Source of the DNA: Paracoccus sp. MBLB3053 | GTDB taxonomy: Bacteria; Pseudomonadota; Alphaproteobacteria; Rhodobacterales; Rhodobacteraceae | DNA: 64,000 nt | Direction of reading: 5' to 3' | NCBI RefSeq assembly: GCF_031822435.1 | Contig: NZ_JAVQLW010000001.1 | Location: 2,489,501-2,553,500, forward strand | Part shown: piece after piece, positions 54,092-63,245 of the stretch | How the letters are laid out: each line of letters starts with the position of its first letter | How positions within the stretch are numbered: the first letter of the stretch is position 1 | The notes under the pieces: model-generated | Told to the model about the DNA's origin: nothing | The model's database searches: none | Seen by the model: only the letters and a program-made list of their open reading frames with translations | Made by a program: the position numbers and the translations under genes

Positions 54092-54829
54092 TCACCCTTG
54101 CGGCTGCGACCCCATGGGCCGCGCTCGGCCCGAAATGAAATCCTGAAGATAATCGTCTTGCGCGTGTTCCATCTGCGACACGTCGCCCTGCCACCGGACC
54201 TGGCCCCGGTCCAGAAGCGCCACACGGTCGCCGATGCTGCGCACCGATGTCATGTCATGGGTGATCGTGATCGCACTGGCTCCGGTTTCATCGACGATGT
54301 CACGGATCAACGCGTTGATCGCCGCCGCGCGGATCGGATCAAGTCCTGTCGTCGGCTCGTCGAAGAAAATCACCTTCGGATCGGCGGCGATGGCGCGGGC
54401 AAGACCCGCACGCTTGCGCATGCCTCCAGATAGCTCCGCCGGGAACAAGTCGGCTACTTCCGCAGCCAAGCCCACGCGGGCAAGCTTTTCGATCGCAAGG
54501 GCGCGTGCCCTTTTCCTACCCAGCCTCGGCAGAAGCCGGAACGCCACGTTTCGCCAGATCGGAAGGCTGTCGAACAGCGCGGCATTCTGGAAAAGCATGC
54601 CGAACCCATCGAGAAATTCGGCTCGCTGACTCGAAAGCGGCTTGCCTCGCCAAAGAATCCGACCTGCATCGGGCGTCTCCAATCCAAGGATGCAGCGCAG
54701 CAGCACCGACTTGCCCGTGCCCGATCCCCCGATCACGACAAGGCTTTCGCCTTCGGTAAGATCCAGGTCGACCCCGTCCAGCACCCGCTTTCCACCAAAG
54801 CTCTTGGTCAGGCCGCGCACTTCGATCAT
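54092..54829 (-). CDS. MlaF-type ABC ATPase (245 aa)
   Basis: ATPase of a Mla/MCE-type lipid transport system that maintains outer-membrane lipid asymmetry. Walker A VIGGSGTGKSVLLRC, signature LSGGMRKRAGLARA, Walker B VIFFDEPTTGLDP. The 'LSGGMRKR' variant is diagnostic for the MlaF group. It overlaps the MlaE-like permease (ATGA). The expected MlaD substrate-binding protein is not adjacent. Confidence 0.93.
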   Translation of the reverse strand: MIEVRGLTKSFGGKRVLDGVDLDLTEGESLVVIGGSGTGKSVLLRCILGLETPDAGRILWRGKPLSSQRAEFLDGFGMLFQNAALFDSLPIWRNVAFRLLPRLGRKRARALAIEKLARVGLAAEVADLFPAELSGGMRKRAGLARAIAADPKVIFFDEPTTGLDPIRAAAINALIRDIVDETGASAITITHDMTSVRSIGDRVALLDRGQVRWQGDVSQMEHAQDDYLQDFISGRARPMGSQPQG

Positions 54830-55587
54830 CGGAAAAACAGCCCCGTCAGGACGAAGTTCACCGCGAGGATACCGACCGAAGCGGCCACAACCGCATTGGT
54901 GGTAGCCCGTCCGACGCCGGCCGCCCCATTCCCTGCCGTCATGCCGAACCAGCAACCCGAAAGCGCGACGACAAATCCGAAGAACACCCCCTTGAGAAGG
55001 CCCGACACCACGTCCCAGCTTTCCAGATAGGCCCAGCTGTTCGAAATATAGGTCGCCGAGTTGAAGCCAAGCGCATTCACACCGATGAGCCAGCCCCCCA
55101 TGATGCCGATCACATCCCCGACCCCGACCAGCACCGGCAGGCACAGGATCGCGGCCCAGAGACGGGGCGAGACAAGCCAACCGATCGGGTCGGTCGACAA
55201 GGTGACCAGCGCATCGATCTGTTCCGTCACCCGCATCGTGCCAAGTTCGGCTGCAATGGCGCTGGCCACTCGGGCGGCAACCATCAAGCCCCCCAATACG
55301 GGGCCCAATTCGCGGGCCATGCCGATGGCAACAATCGCCGGCACCACGTCCGAAGCTTGAAAGCGCGCGCCCCCGGAATGGATCTGAAGCGCCAGCGCTG
55401 CCCCGGTGAAAAGCGCCGTCAGCCCGACGACCGGCAAAGACAGCCAGCCGATATGCAGCATCTGCCGGGCCAGCTCGGTCGGATGCGCCGCAACGCGCCC
55501 CAGCCCCCGCCCCGCGAAGATCGCCACCCGGCCAGTGATCCGGGTCAACGCGATCGCCGCCCTTCCGGTCAGTCGAAATGGGTTCAC
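54826..55587 (-). CDS. MlaE-type ABC permease (253 aa)
   Basis: Inner-membrane permease of the same lipid system. Five hydrophobic segments; signature GPVLGGLMVAARVASAIAAELGTMRVTEQIDAL. The GTG start at 55587 overlaps the alr stop (GTGA); the longer open frame upstream is the reverse of alr and not family-like. alr-mlaE-mlaF form one coupled operon, an arrangement also known in other Rhodobacterales. Confidence 0.93.
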   Translation of the reverse strand: MNPFRLTGRAAIALTRITGRVAIFAGRGLGRVAAHPTELARQMLHIGWLSLPVVGLTALFTGAALALQIHSGGARFQASDVVPAIVAIGMARELGPVLGGLMVAARVASAIAAELGTMRVTEQIDALVTLSTDPIGWLVSPRLWAAILCLPVLVGVGDVIGIMGGWLIGVNALGFNSATYISNSWAYLESWDVVSGLLKGVFFGFVVALSGCWFGMTAGNGAAGVGRATTNAVVAASVGILAVNFVLTGLFFR

Positions 55588-56615
55588 AGATAGGTCCGCT
55601 TGTAGCGCCGTCCCAGAGAGGTCAGGATCTCGTATCCGATGGTTCCCGAAAGATCGGCGACGGCATCCACACCCTGATGTGCGTTCAGGATTGCAAGCTC
55701 TGCAGGAACGTCCGGCAGGTCGGTGACATCGACCGTTATCAGATCCATCGAGATCCGCCCGATCACCGGGCAGGCGCGATCGCCGGACCAAAGCTTCAGC
55801 TCGCCCTGGCGTGCAAGGGCGCGGGCAAGACCGTCGGCATATCCTGCGGCAACCGTCGCGACGCGCGACGGGCGCTGCGCGGTCCAGCTATAACCGTAGC
55901 CGACCGACTCACCGGGCTTCACGTCGCGGGTCTGGATGATCGGCAGGGACAAGGTGACGACGGGACGCGCATCGGCGAATGGCAGGCCGCCATAAAGCCC
56001 GACGCCTGGGCGCACCAGATCGAAATGGAAATCCGGTCCCAGCAGGATACCCCCGGTCGCCGCAAGCGAGCGCGGCGCGTCAACACCTTCGGTCATCGCG
56101 CGGAAAGCGGCAAGCTGGCTGCCATTTGCCTCGTGCTCCGGCTCATCCGCGCAGGCAAGATGGGACATGACGAGCCTGGGCCCGCCGGCAAGCGCCTCGC
56201 TTCGGATGGCAGCCCACTCCCCCGGCTCAAGCCCGAGCCGGTTCATGCCACTGTCGAGTTGTAGTCCGAAGGGGCCACGGGGCCGAAGGGCGCGGTCACG
56301 AAAGAACTGCTCGGGGCTATTCAGAAGCGGGATCAGACCAGTCAGATCCTCGCCGTCCATGTGCCCGGAAAGAACGAAAATCTGCGCGTCTTCGGGCAGA
56401 TGGGGGCGGATCACACGCCCCTCCGAGGCCAGTGCCACGAAGAAATCGCGCGCCCCCGCCGCATAAAGCGCGGGCGCGACCCGCTCGGCCCCAAGGCCAT
56501 ATGCGTCGGCCTTGACGACCGCCCCCGCTCGCGCCTCGGGGGCACGATCTGCAAGGGCTTTCCAATTGGCCTGAATGGCCGGAATATCGATGATGAGTCC
56601 CATGTCCTGCGGCAT
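55584..56615 (-). CDS. alr: Alanine racemase (343 aa)
   Basis: PLP enzyme making D-alanine for the cell wall. The PLP lysine is Lys35 in [12 protein letters not shown]. The catalytic Tyr region is [15 protein letters not shown], and [14 protein letters not shown] binds PLP phosphate/substrate. The ATG at 56615 follows AGGGGCC; another ATG four codons later is possible. At ~343 aa it is slightly short for the family. It is divergent from pccB. Confidence 0.94.
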   Translation of the reverse strand: MPQDMGLIIDIPAIQANWKALADRAPEARAGAVVKADAYGLGAERVAPALYAAGARDFFVALASEGRVIRPHLPEDAQIFVLSGHMDGEDLTGLIPLLNSPEQFFRDRALRPRGPFGLQLDSGMNRLGLEPGEWAAIRSEALAGGPRLVMSHLACADEPEHEANGSQLAAFRAMTEGVDAPRSLAATGGILLGPDFHFDLVRPGVGLYGGLPFADARPVVTLSLPIIQTRDVKPGESVGYGYSWTAQRPSRVATVAAGYADGLARALARQGELKLWSGDRACPVIGRISMDLITVDVTDLPDVPAELAILNAHQGVDAVADLSGTIGYEILTSLGRRYKRTYL

Positions 56616-56643
56616 GGCCCCTGCCCCGACATTCGTCAAGGGT

Positions 56644-56700
56644 TTTGCAGTTTTTCTATTTGCAGCTCGAAATCCATCCATGGTTTGCAAATTTTCGCAA
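56644..56700. promoter_or_regulatory. Repeated TTTGCA half-sites upstream of pccB
   Basis: TTTGCA at 56644 and 56659, TTTGCAAA at 56684-56691 and TTCGCAA at 56694-56700. They resemble the TTTGCAAA repeats described for the short-chain acyl-CoA regulator PccR/ScfR at pccB promoters in Rhodobacter; spacing here differs, so the assignment is tentative. Confidence 0.5.
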
Positions 56701-56761
56701 TTGTTCTTTTCGCGGTGCCGGTCAGGCTCTAACCTTGCCGCAAAAGGGACGGAGGCCGGTC

Positions 56762-58294
56762 ATGAAGGATATTCTCGACGAACTGGAAGCTCGGCGGCGC
56801 GATGCCCGGCTTGGCGGCGGACAACGACGGATCGACGCGCAGCATGCCCGCGGCAAGCTCACCGCGCGCGAAAGGCTAGAACTGCTGCTGGATGAGGGCT
56901 CCTTCGAGGAGTTCGACATGTTCGTCCGCCACCGCTCGACCGATTTCGGCATGGAGAACGACCGTCCCTATGGCGACGGGGTGGTGACCGGCTGGGGCAC
57001 GATCAATGGCCGGATGGTCTATGTCTTCTCGCAGGACTTCACCGTTTTCGGCGGCTCCCTGTCTGAAACCCACGCGCAGAAGATCTGCAAGATCATGGAT
57101 ATGGCGATGCAGAACGGCGCGCCGGTAATCGGGCTGAACGATTCGGGCGGCGCGCGCATCCAGGAAGGGGTCGCCTCGCTCGCGGGTTATGCCGATGTCT
57201 TCCAGCGCAATGTTCTGGCCTCGGGCGTGGTGCCGCAGATTTCCGTCATCATGGGCCCCTGTGCGGGCGGCGCGGTCTATTCACCCGCTATGACCGATTT
57301 CATCTTCATGGTGAAGGATACGAGCTACATGTTCGTGACCGGCCCCGACGTCGTCAAAACCGTGACGAATGAGGTCGTGACCGCCGAGCAGCTTGGCGGC
57401 GCCTCGACCCATACGAAAAAAAGTTCGGTCGCCGATGGCGCATTCGAAAATGATGTCGAAGCCATGAGCGAGATCCGCCGTCTGGTGGATTTCCTTCCGC
57501 TGAACAATCGTGAAAAGGCCCCGACCCGCCCGTTCTTCGATGAGCCGTCGCGGGTCGAATCCAGCCTGGATACGCTGGTTCCCGACAACCCGAACCAGCC
57601 CTACGACATGAAGGAACTGATCCTGAAGATCGCGGATGAAGGCGATTTCTACGAGATCCAGAAGGACTTCGCCGCGAATATCATCACCGGCTTCATCCGC
57701 CTGGAAGGGCAGACGGTGGGCGTCGTGGCCAATCAGCCCATGGTCCTGGCCGGTTGCCTTGATATCGACAGCTCGCGCAAGGCGGCACGCTTCGTGCGGT
57801 TTTGCGATGCGTTCGAAATTCCGATCCTGACATTCGTTGACGTTCCAGGCTTCCTGCCCGGGACCGGCCAGGAATATGGCGGTGTCATCAAGCACGGCGC
57901 GAAGCTGCTCTTTGCCTATGGCGAGGCGACGGTGCCGAAGGTCACCGTCATCACGCGCAAGGCCTATGGTGGCGCCTATGACGTCATGGCCTCGAAACAC
58001 CTGCGCGGCGATTTCAACTATGCCTGGCCCACCGCCGAGATCGCGGTCATGGGGGCAAAAGGCGCGGTCGAGATTCTCTATCGCAGCGAATTGCGCGACG
58101 CCGAAAAGATCGCCGCCCGCACCAAGGATTACGAAGACCGCTTCGCGAACCCTTTCGTGGCCGCCGAAAAGGGTTTCATCGACGAGGTTATCCAGCCACG
58201 CTCGACCCGCCGTCGGGTGGCCCGCGCCTTTGCCAGCCTGCGCGGCAAGAAGCTGACCAATCCGTGGAAGAAACACGACAACATCCCGTTGTAA
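56762..58294 (+). CDS. pccB: Propionyl-CoA carboxylase beta subunit (510 aa)
   Basis: Carboxyltransferase half of propionyl-CoA carboxylase, making methylmalonyl-CoA. The CT core has [31 protein letters not shown] (oxyanion), [27 protein letters not shown] and [11 protein letters not shown]. Length and start ([12 protein letters not shown]) match PccB. It is followed by small genes and then pccA, the split layout of Rhodobacterales. The methylmalonyl-CoA mutase gene, often nearby, is not in the window. Confidence 0.97.
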   Translation: MKDILDELEARRRDARLGGGQRRIDAQHARGKLTARERLELLLDEGSFEEFDMFVRHRSTDFGMENDRPYGDGVVTGWGTINGRMVYVFSQDFTVFGGSLSETHAQKICKIMDMAMQNGAPVIGLNDSGGARIQEGVASLAGYADVFQRNVLASGVVPQISVIMGPCAGGAVYSPAMTDFIFMVKDTSYMFVTGPDVVKTVTNEVVTAEQLGGASTHTKKSSVADGAFENDVEAMSEIRRLVDFLPLNNREKAPTRPFFDEPSRVESSLDTLVPDNPNQPYDMKELILKIADEGDFYEIQKDFAANIITGFIRLEGQTVGVVANQPMVLAGCLDIDSSRKAARFVRFCDAFEIPILTFVDVPGFLPGTGQEYGGVIKHGAKLLFAYGEATVPKVTVITRKAYGGAYDVMASKHLRGDFNYAWPTAEIAVMGAKGAVEILYRSELRDAEKIAARTKDYEDRFANPFVAAEKGFIDEVIQPRSTRRRVARAFASLRGKKLTNPWKKHDNIPL

Positions 58295-58319
58295 GCCGTC
58301 CCTGCGAACCGGAGCCGCA

Positions 58320-58979
58320 ATGTCCCGCACCACAAGCATCTGTGCAACGCTTGCCGCCCTTGCCCTTCCGGCCGGGGTCGAAGCCAGTGACGCGCGGGAA
58401 AATCTCATCACCCTGCCCTCGGGTGCCGAGGTGCGCTGGCTCGAGACGCTGCATGACAGTTCGGGCGGACTCGGCCTGACATACCGGTTCCGCTTCCTCA
58501 TGCCCGACCTGGCGAGCCGCGTTCCCTCGACCACGGGATCGGCAACGGAACCCGATGTCGAGCAAGATCGCGGCCCCATCGAAATCGATACGGAAACCTC
58601 CGAGGTCGAGGGCATGGAGCCATCCTATGACGGCGAATATATCGACGAGGCCGCGATCGATATCGAACACCTTGAGGCGGCGACCGAGGATACGACCGAT
58701 GCCGCGGAAGAGGCTGCGGATGAAATGATCGAGGAGCCCGCACTGCCAGCGGCGCCCGACGTGCTGATGCAGGACCCGGTTCATGACGATGTCGTGTGGT
58801 TGTGCGAAAACTGGGTCCTGCCCCGGATCGCAAGCCCCGCCCCGCGGCCACGGCAGATCATTATCAGCATCGCCGACAAGGACATTCCGTTCGGATCATA
58901 TGATCCTGATGTCCTTCAACTTTTCGAAGCCTTTCGTTTGCCAGCCGATCGCGATCAATGCGAATGGGAGCCGTGGTGA
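58320..58979 (+). CDS. DUF6497-like secreted protein with acidic insert (219 aa)
   Basis: Signal peptide to about residue 23. The family core is split: residues 27-63 (ITLPSGAEVRWLETLHDS and TYRFRFLMPDL) and 145-219 (DVVWLCENWVLPRI, IIISIADKDIPFGSYDPDVLQLFEAF). Between them lies a ~75-residue Glu/Asp-rich, low-complexity insert. Proteins of this kind typically sit between pccB and pccA in Rhodobacterales and are called DUF6497. CCGGAG precedes the ATG. Confidence 0.8.
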   Translation: MSRTTSICATLAALALPAGVEASDARENLITLPSGAEVRWLETLHDSSGGLGLTYRFRFLMPDLASRVPSTTGSATEPDVEQDRGPIEIDTETSEVEGMEPSYDGEYIDEAAIDIEHLEAATEDTTDAAEEAADEMIEEPALPAAPDVLMQDPVHDDVVWLCENWVLPRIASPAPRPRQIIISIADKDIPFGSYDPDVLQLFEAFRLPADRDQCEWEPW

Positions 58980-59160
58980 TGTCGGGCCCAACCCCTGATG
59001 CAAGCCTGCCACATGCTAGGCTTGCAGGGCGCGCGCCGCGTCGGGCATCCTGTGCCGTGCCTTGCGCAGCGGATAATCTCCGCGCGCGGCCGCTCATCGC
59101 GACCGAATCTCAACCGAGCAGTCGGGATAAAAAAATCCCGCTCAACAGGAGCACGACAAA

Positions 59161-59295
59161 ATGTCGAAAAAGCTTGCACTGGCCCTGGTCCTCGTCGGCC
59201 TTGCCGCCGCCTGCGCCAAGAAAGAACCCGAAGTCATCACCCCCGCTCCGGTCACGACCGAGCCGGTCTACCAAGGCAAGTACGGCGCCAACTGA
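59161..59295 (+). CDS. Small lipoprotein (44 aa)
   Basis: CAGGAGC precedes the ATG. The signal MSKKLALALVLVGLAA ends in an AAAC lipobox; the mature peptide is only about 27 residues (AKKEPEVI..., ending YGAN). A CGGGAT-A6-ATCCCG hairpin (59123-59140) lies just upstream and a strong terminator follows. The gene is too short for default ORF calling. Function unknown. Confidence 0.8.
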   Translation: MSKKLALALVLVGLAAACAKKEPEVITPAPVTTEPVYQGKYGAN

Positions 59296-59307
59296 GCGTC
59301 CAGCCGA

Positions 59308-59336
59308 GCGCGGGCCGCTTGGCGGCCCGCGTTTTT
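59308..59336 (+). terminator. Terminator after the small lipoprotein gene
   Basis: GCGCGGGCCGC and GCGGCCCGCG stem with TTG loop, followed by TTTTT. Confidence 0.85.
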
Positions 59337-59388
59337 CGCGCCCGCCCCGGCGTCCGCTTGAACCCACGATTCAAGAACGGGGCATGCC

Positions 59389-59799
59389 ATGCTGAAGCAT
59401 CGCGGCTTTCCGGGCCGTCTTCCCGGAACAGATTTCCAGTTCACCATCCGCCGTGCCAACAAGAAGGGCGCGACGCCGATTGTGCGGCGCGAGCGCTTTC
59501 GCGACCGCAGGGCGCCGGATCGCAAGGCCGATGAAGGCTTCATGGCCGCGCTGATCCAGTGTTTCGGCGATGAGACTTTCGTCCGCGGCAACCTCGACGC
59601 CGGGCGGCTTTCCTGGCTGATCGGCCGCGAGGTCGTCGCCGTTGGCAAGTTCGATCCCACCGACTACGACCAGCCCCTTCGCATCGACATGAAGAAGGCC
59701 GAAGCGAGCTTCCCTGCGCTCTTCGCCGAGGAGCCGGCCCAGTTCAATTGGGACGACATCGACTGGGATGACGAGGACTGGGACGAGGACGAAGATTGA
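59389..59799 (+). CDS. Hypothetical protein with acidic Trp-Asp tail (136 aa)
   Basis: A basic N-terminal half (RRANKKGATPIVRRERFRDRR) is followed by a compact region (FMAALIQCFGDETFVRGNLDAGRLSWLIGREVVAVG) and a strikingly acidic C-terminus with three WDD/WDE units, FNWDDIDWDDEDWDEDED. I do not recognise the family. It lies in the pccB-pccA interval on the same strand. The tail may bind a basic partner. Confidence 0.7.
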   Translation: MLKHRGFPGRLPGTDFQFTIRRANKKGATPIVRRERFRDRRAPDRKADEGFMAALIQCFGDETFVRGNLDAGRLSWLIGREVVAVGKFDPTDYDQPLRIDMKKAEASFPALFAEEPAQFNWDDIDWDDEDWDEDED

Positions 59800-59893
59800 T
59801 GAGCGGATTGCCGCGTAGCTTTCCAGATTCACGTGCTTGTCAGTTTCGCAGGGCAAACCAGCGTGCAATATTGCCGGCACCTTATTCCCAAAA

Positions 59894-59909
59894 GGTCCGG
59901 AATCGGACC
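59894..59909. repeat. Inverted repeat before the glycine-zipper lipoprotein gene
   Basis: GGTCCG-GAAT-CGGACC, perfect 6-bp arms, 20 bp before the start codon; possible operator or leader hairpin. Confidence 0.4.
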
Positions 59910-59929
59910 AATAATACAGGCAAAGAGCT

Positions 59930-60175
59930 ATGCAAAAATCCGTCATCCTTCGTCTTTCGGGCGCAGCCCTGCTGGTCGCTGGCCTCGCGGCATGTGAAAC
60001 CAGCCCCTATGGCGGCTCGACCATGTCGCCGGACGCCCAGCGTGCGGCAGGCGGGGCTCTGGCCGGCGCAGCCGTTGCCAAGATCCTTGATGAGAACGTC
60101 GCAACCGGCGCGCTCATCGGCGCTGCGGGCGGCGCTCTTTGCGATGACGCAGGCGTTTGCCAGCGTCGCTACTGA
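59930..60175 (+). CDS. Glycine-zipper lipoprotein A (81 aa)
   Basis: Lipoprotein signal ending VAGLAAC, then a Gly/Ala zipper (GGALAGAAVAKIL, ALIGAAGGALCDDAGVCQRRY). Two further cysteines (CDDAGVC) could form a disulfide. Such SmpA/YMGG-like zipper lipoproteins are outer-membrane associated; the role is not known. It is followed after 66 bp by a paralogue. Confidence 0.78.
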   Translation: MQKSVILRLSGAALLVAGLAACETSPYGGSTMSPDAQRAAGGALAGAAVAKILDENVATGALIGAAGGALCDDAGVCQRRY

Positions 60176-60241
60176 TACAGGTCTTTCGGAATGCCGCGGC
60201 GGGATGTTTCCGACTGCGGCCCGATTTGCGGAGAAGAACAC

Positions 60242-60454
60242 ATGTCGAAGAAAATCATCCTCGTTCTCGGGCTGGGTCTCATGGGCCTCGCGGGATGCAC
60301 GCAAGGCATCAACCCGACCGACACCGACCGCGCTCTCATTGGCGCAGGGGCGGGTGCCGTCATTGCCGACCTCGCGGGTGAAAGCGTCCTCGGCGGCGCC
60401 GCTGCCGGCGCGGCGGCCGGCGCGCTGTGCAACGACGTCAAGCTCTGCCAATAA
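60242..60454 (+). CDS. Glycine-zipper lipoprotein B (70 aa)
   Basis: The ATG at 60242 (GGAGAAGAACAC upstream) gives a signal ending GLAGC, then DTDRALIGAGAGAVIADLAGESV and GGAAAGAAAGALCNDVKLCQ. The same layout as the gene 66 bp upstream, with the same terminal CxxxxxC pair, suggests a tandem duplication. A terminator follows before pccA. Confidence 0.78.
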   Translation: MSKKIILVLGLGLMGLAGCTQGINPTDTDRALIGAGAGAVIADLAGESVLGGAAAGAAAGALCNDVKLCQ

Positions 60455-60506
60455 GCGCCATCTGAAAGCGAACGGCCTGCAAATCCTGGCCGCGCGTAAC
60501 TTTTCG

Positions 60507-60540
60507 AGCCGTCCCGGATACTGTCCGGGGCGGCTTTTTC
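60507..60540 (+). terminator. Terminator upstream of pccA
   Basis: AGCCGTCCCGGA and TCCGGGGCGGCT form a long stem with a TACTG loop and a TTTTC tail. It implies that pccA needs its own promoter or read-through. Confidence 0.8.
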
Positions 60541-60572
60541 ACGTCTGAAATCTGCGGCGGGGGGAAGCCAAG

Positions 60573-62570
60573 ATGTTTGAGAAAATCCTGATCGCGAACC
60601 GGGGCGAAATCGCCTGCCGGGTCATCAAGACCGCCCGCAAGATGGGGATCAAGACCGTCGCGGTCTATTCCGATGCCGACCGGAATGCGCTGCATGTGAA
60701 GATGGCAGACGAGGCTGTCCATATCGGCCCGTCCCCGGCGAACCAGTCCTATATCGTCATCGACAAGATCATGGACGCGATCCGCCAGACCGGCGCTCAG
60801 GCCGTTCATCCGGGATACGGATTCCTTTCCGAGAACATGAAGTTCGCCAAAGCCCTCGAAGACGAAGGCGTGGCCTTTGTCGGCCCGCCTTCGCCCGCGA
60901 TCGAGGCTATGGGGGACAAGATCACCTCGAAGAAGATCGCGCAGGACGCGGGCGTCTCGACAGTTCCCGGATATATGGGCCTCATCGCCGATGCAGACGA
61001 GGCCGTCACGATCTCGAAGCAGATCGGTTTTCCGGTGATGATCAAGGCCAGCGCGGGCGGCGGCGGCAAGGGCATGCGCATCGCCTGGAACGAACAGGAA
61101 GCGCGCGAGGGTTTCGAATCCTCGAAGAACGAGGCCGCAAACAGCTTTGGCGACGACCGCATCTTCATCGAAAAATTCGTCACCCAGCCGCGCCATATCG
61201 AGATCCAGGTCCTGGCCGACCAGCATGGCAATTGCGTCTACCTGCACGAGCGCGAATGTTCGATCCAGCGCCGCAACCAGAAAGTCATCGAAGAGGCCCC
61301 TTCGCCTTTCCTGGATGAGGCGACCCGCCAGGCCATGGGCGAGCAGGCCTGTGCCCTGGCCCGAGCGGTTGGATATACCAGCGCCGGAACGGTCGAATTC
61401 ATCGTCGATGCAGAAAAGAATTTCTATTTCCTCGAGATGAACACCCGCCTGCAGGTCGAACATCCGGTGACCGAACTCATCACCGGCGTCGACCTCGTCG
61501 AGCAGATGATCCGCGTGGCCGGGGGTGAGCCCCTGTCCTTTGCGCAGCAGGATCTCAGGATCAACGGCTGGGCAATCGAAAGCCGCCTTTATGCCGAAGA
61601 CCCCTATCGCAACTTCCTGCCCTCCATCGGTCGGCTGACCCGCTATAGACCGCCAGCCGAGATCGCCGACCAGAGCCATGTCGTGCGCAACGATACCGGC
61701 GTCTTCGAAGGCGGCGAGATCAGCATGTATTACGATCCGATGATCGCCAAGCTCTGCACCTGGGCGCCGACACGGCTCGGGGCGATCGAACAGATGCGCC
61801 TTGCCCTTGATGAATTCGAGGTCGAAGGCATCGGACACAACCTGCCCTTCCTTTCGGCGGTGATGGATCACCCGAAATTCGTGTCAGGTGACATCTCGAC
61901 CGCGTTCATCGCGCAGGAATATCCCGAGGGCTTCACGGGGGCCTCTCTGCCGGACGTCGAGATCGCCCGCATTGCGGCATCTGCTGCGGCGATGCATCGC
62001 GTGGCCGAGATCCGTCGCACCCGCATTTCGGGGCGGCTCGACAATCACGAGCGCCATGTCGGAGAGCACTGGGTCGTGACGCTTGCCGGTCAGGAGATCC
62101 CGGTCCGCATCACCGCCGACCGGCAAGGCTCGAATGTCGAACTGCTCGACCGCAGGCTGCGTGTCGAAAGCGATTGGCTGCCCGGGCAGTCACTTGCCCG
62201 GCTGTCGGTCGACGGCGAACCCCTGGTGATGAAGGTGGATCGCATCCCCTCGGGTTTCCGCCTTCGGGTGCGCGGTGCGGATCTCAAGACCCATGTGCGG
62301 CGACCGCGCGCGGCGGAACTCGCCCGGCTCATGCCCGAGAAGCTTCCGCCCGACACTTCGAAATTCCTGCTTTGCCCGATGCCCGGTCTGGTGGTGAAGG
62401 TCAATGTCACGGCAGGCGATGAGGTGCAGGAAGGCCAGGCGCTCGCCACTGTCGAGGCAATGAAGATGGAAAACATCTTGCGCGCCGAAAGGAAGTCCGT
62501 CGTGAAATCCGTCAGCGCCGCGCCGGGTGAAAGCCTGAAGGTCGATGACGTGATCATGGAATTCGAGTGA
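60573..62570 (+). CDS. pccA: Propionyl-CoA carboxylase alpha subunit (665 aa)
   Basis: Biotin carboxylase plus biotin carrier. Biotin carboxylase: ANRGEIACRVIKTARKMGI, KASAGGGGKGMRIA (ATP grasp), EMNTRLQVEHPVTE. The BT linker domain follows, and the biotinyl lysine is in VEAMKMENIL near residue 631. The ~665-aa length is that of PccA. It is separated from pccB by five small genes and a terminator, yet the two products form one enzyme. Confidence 0.97.
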   Translation: MFEKILIANRGEIACRVIKTARKMGIKTVAVYSDADRNALHVKMADEAVHIGPSPANQSYIVIDKIMDAIRQTGAQAVHPGYGFLSENMKFAKALEDEGVAFVGPPSPAIEAMGDKITSKKIAQDAGVSTVPGYMGLIADADEAVTISKQIGFPVMIKASAGGGGKGMRIAWNEQEAREGFESSKNEAANSFGDDRIFIEKFVTQPRHIEIQVLADQHGNCVYLHERECSIQRRNQKVIEEAPSPFLDEATRQAMGEQACALARAVGYTSAGTVEFIVDAEKNFYFLEMNTRLQVEHPVTELITGVDLVEQMIRVAGGEPLSFAQQDLRINGWAIESRLYAEDPYRNFLPSIGRLTRYRPPAEIADQSHVVRNDTGVFEGGEISMYYDPMIAKLCTWAPTRLGAIEQMRLALDEFEVEGIGHNLPFLSAVMDHPKFVSGDISTAFIAQEYPEGFTGASLPDVEIARIAASAAAMHRVAEIRRTRISGRLDNHERHVGEHWVVTLAGQEIPVRITADRQGSNVELLDRRLRVESDWLPGQSLARLSVDGEPLVMKVDRIPSGFRLRVRGADLKTHVRRPRAAELARLMPEKLPPDTSKFLLCPMPGLVVKVNVTAGDEVQEGQALATVEAMKMENILRAERKSVVKSVSAAPGESLKVDDVIMEFE

Positions 62571-62585
62571 TCGCGGAAAGCGCCG

Positions 62586-63245
62586 ATGCCCCTTCTTGAC
62601 GATTATCTCAGCCCTCAGGCGCAACAGGCGGTCATCGCCGGGCTGTTCCTGTCTGCGGGCTGGTGGGTGGTCGCCCTGCAGAACCGCCGGCGCGATGCCA
62701 AGCTTCGCGTCGATCGGGTGGATGACATGCAGCGCGCCCTGCTTGCCGAGGTCCGCGCCCATGTCGTCAGCCTCGAGCGCCAGATGCGCGAGGGGAATTA
62801 CGAAGCGCTTCTGGATCGTATCGCCCAAGGCGACACGGCGCTGATCATGCAGCACGGCGGAAACGACCGGATCTTCAAGGCGGTTCTGCCTGAAATCCAT
62901 CTTCTGCCCGGTTCGGTGATCGACCCGGTGGTGATCTATTACCGGCTGATCGCGGTCATGGACGCAATGGCAGATTCAATCCGGAGGACGGCACGCGCCA
63001 GCGCCGATCGCGCCGGAGAGATGATGTTGGATTACATTCTGCTGAGCGAAGAAACCCGTGAAGCCGGGTTGGATGTTCTGGAGATTCTCACAGCCAGCCT
63101 GAAGGGGGGCGATGCCCAGGTTCAGGCGATGTTGGAAAGCCAGCAGGAAGCTGCGGTGCAACAGATCAGGCAGAACCTGTCTCAGGAACTTGGGGAAATG
63201 CGCGACCGCCTCAATAGGCGATCTTCGGACCGGAGCGGCCTCTGA
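62586..63245 (+). CDS. Hypothetical membrane-anchored coiled-coil protein (219 aa)
   Basis: One possible membrane segment near the N-terminus (QAVIAGLFLSAGWWVVAL, residues 14-31), followed by basic residues (QNRRRDAK, the cytosolic side) and a long helical, partly coiled-coil body ending SQELGEMRDRLNRRSSDR. It starts 15 bp after pccA. I do not recognise the family. Its 3' end overlaps the small minus-strand gene by 35 bp. Confidence 0.72.
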   Translation: MPLLDDYLSPQAQQAVIAGLFLSAGWWVVALQNRRRDAKLRVDRVDDMQRALLAEVRAHVVSLERQMREGNYEALLDRIAQGDTALIMQHGGNDRIFKAVLPEIHLLPGSVIDPVVIYYRLIAVMDAMADSIRRTARASADRAGEMMLDYILLSEETREAGLDVLEILTASLKGGDAQVQAMLESQQEAAVQQIRQNLSQELGEMRDRLNRRSSDRSGL

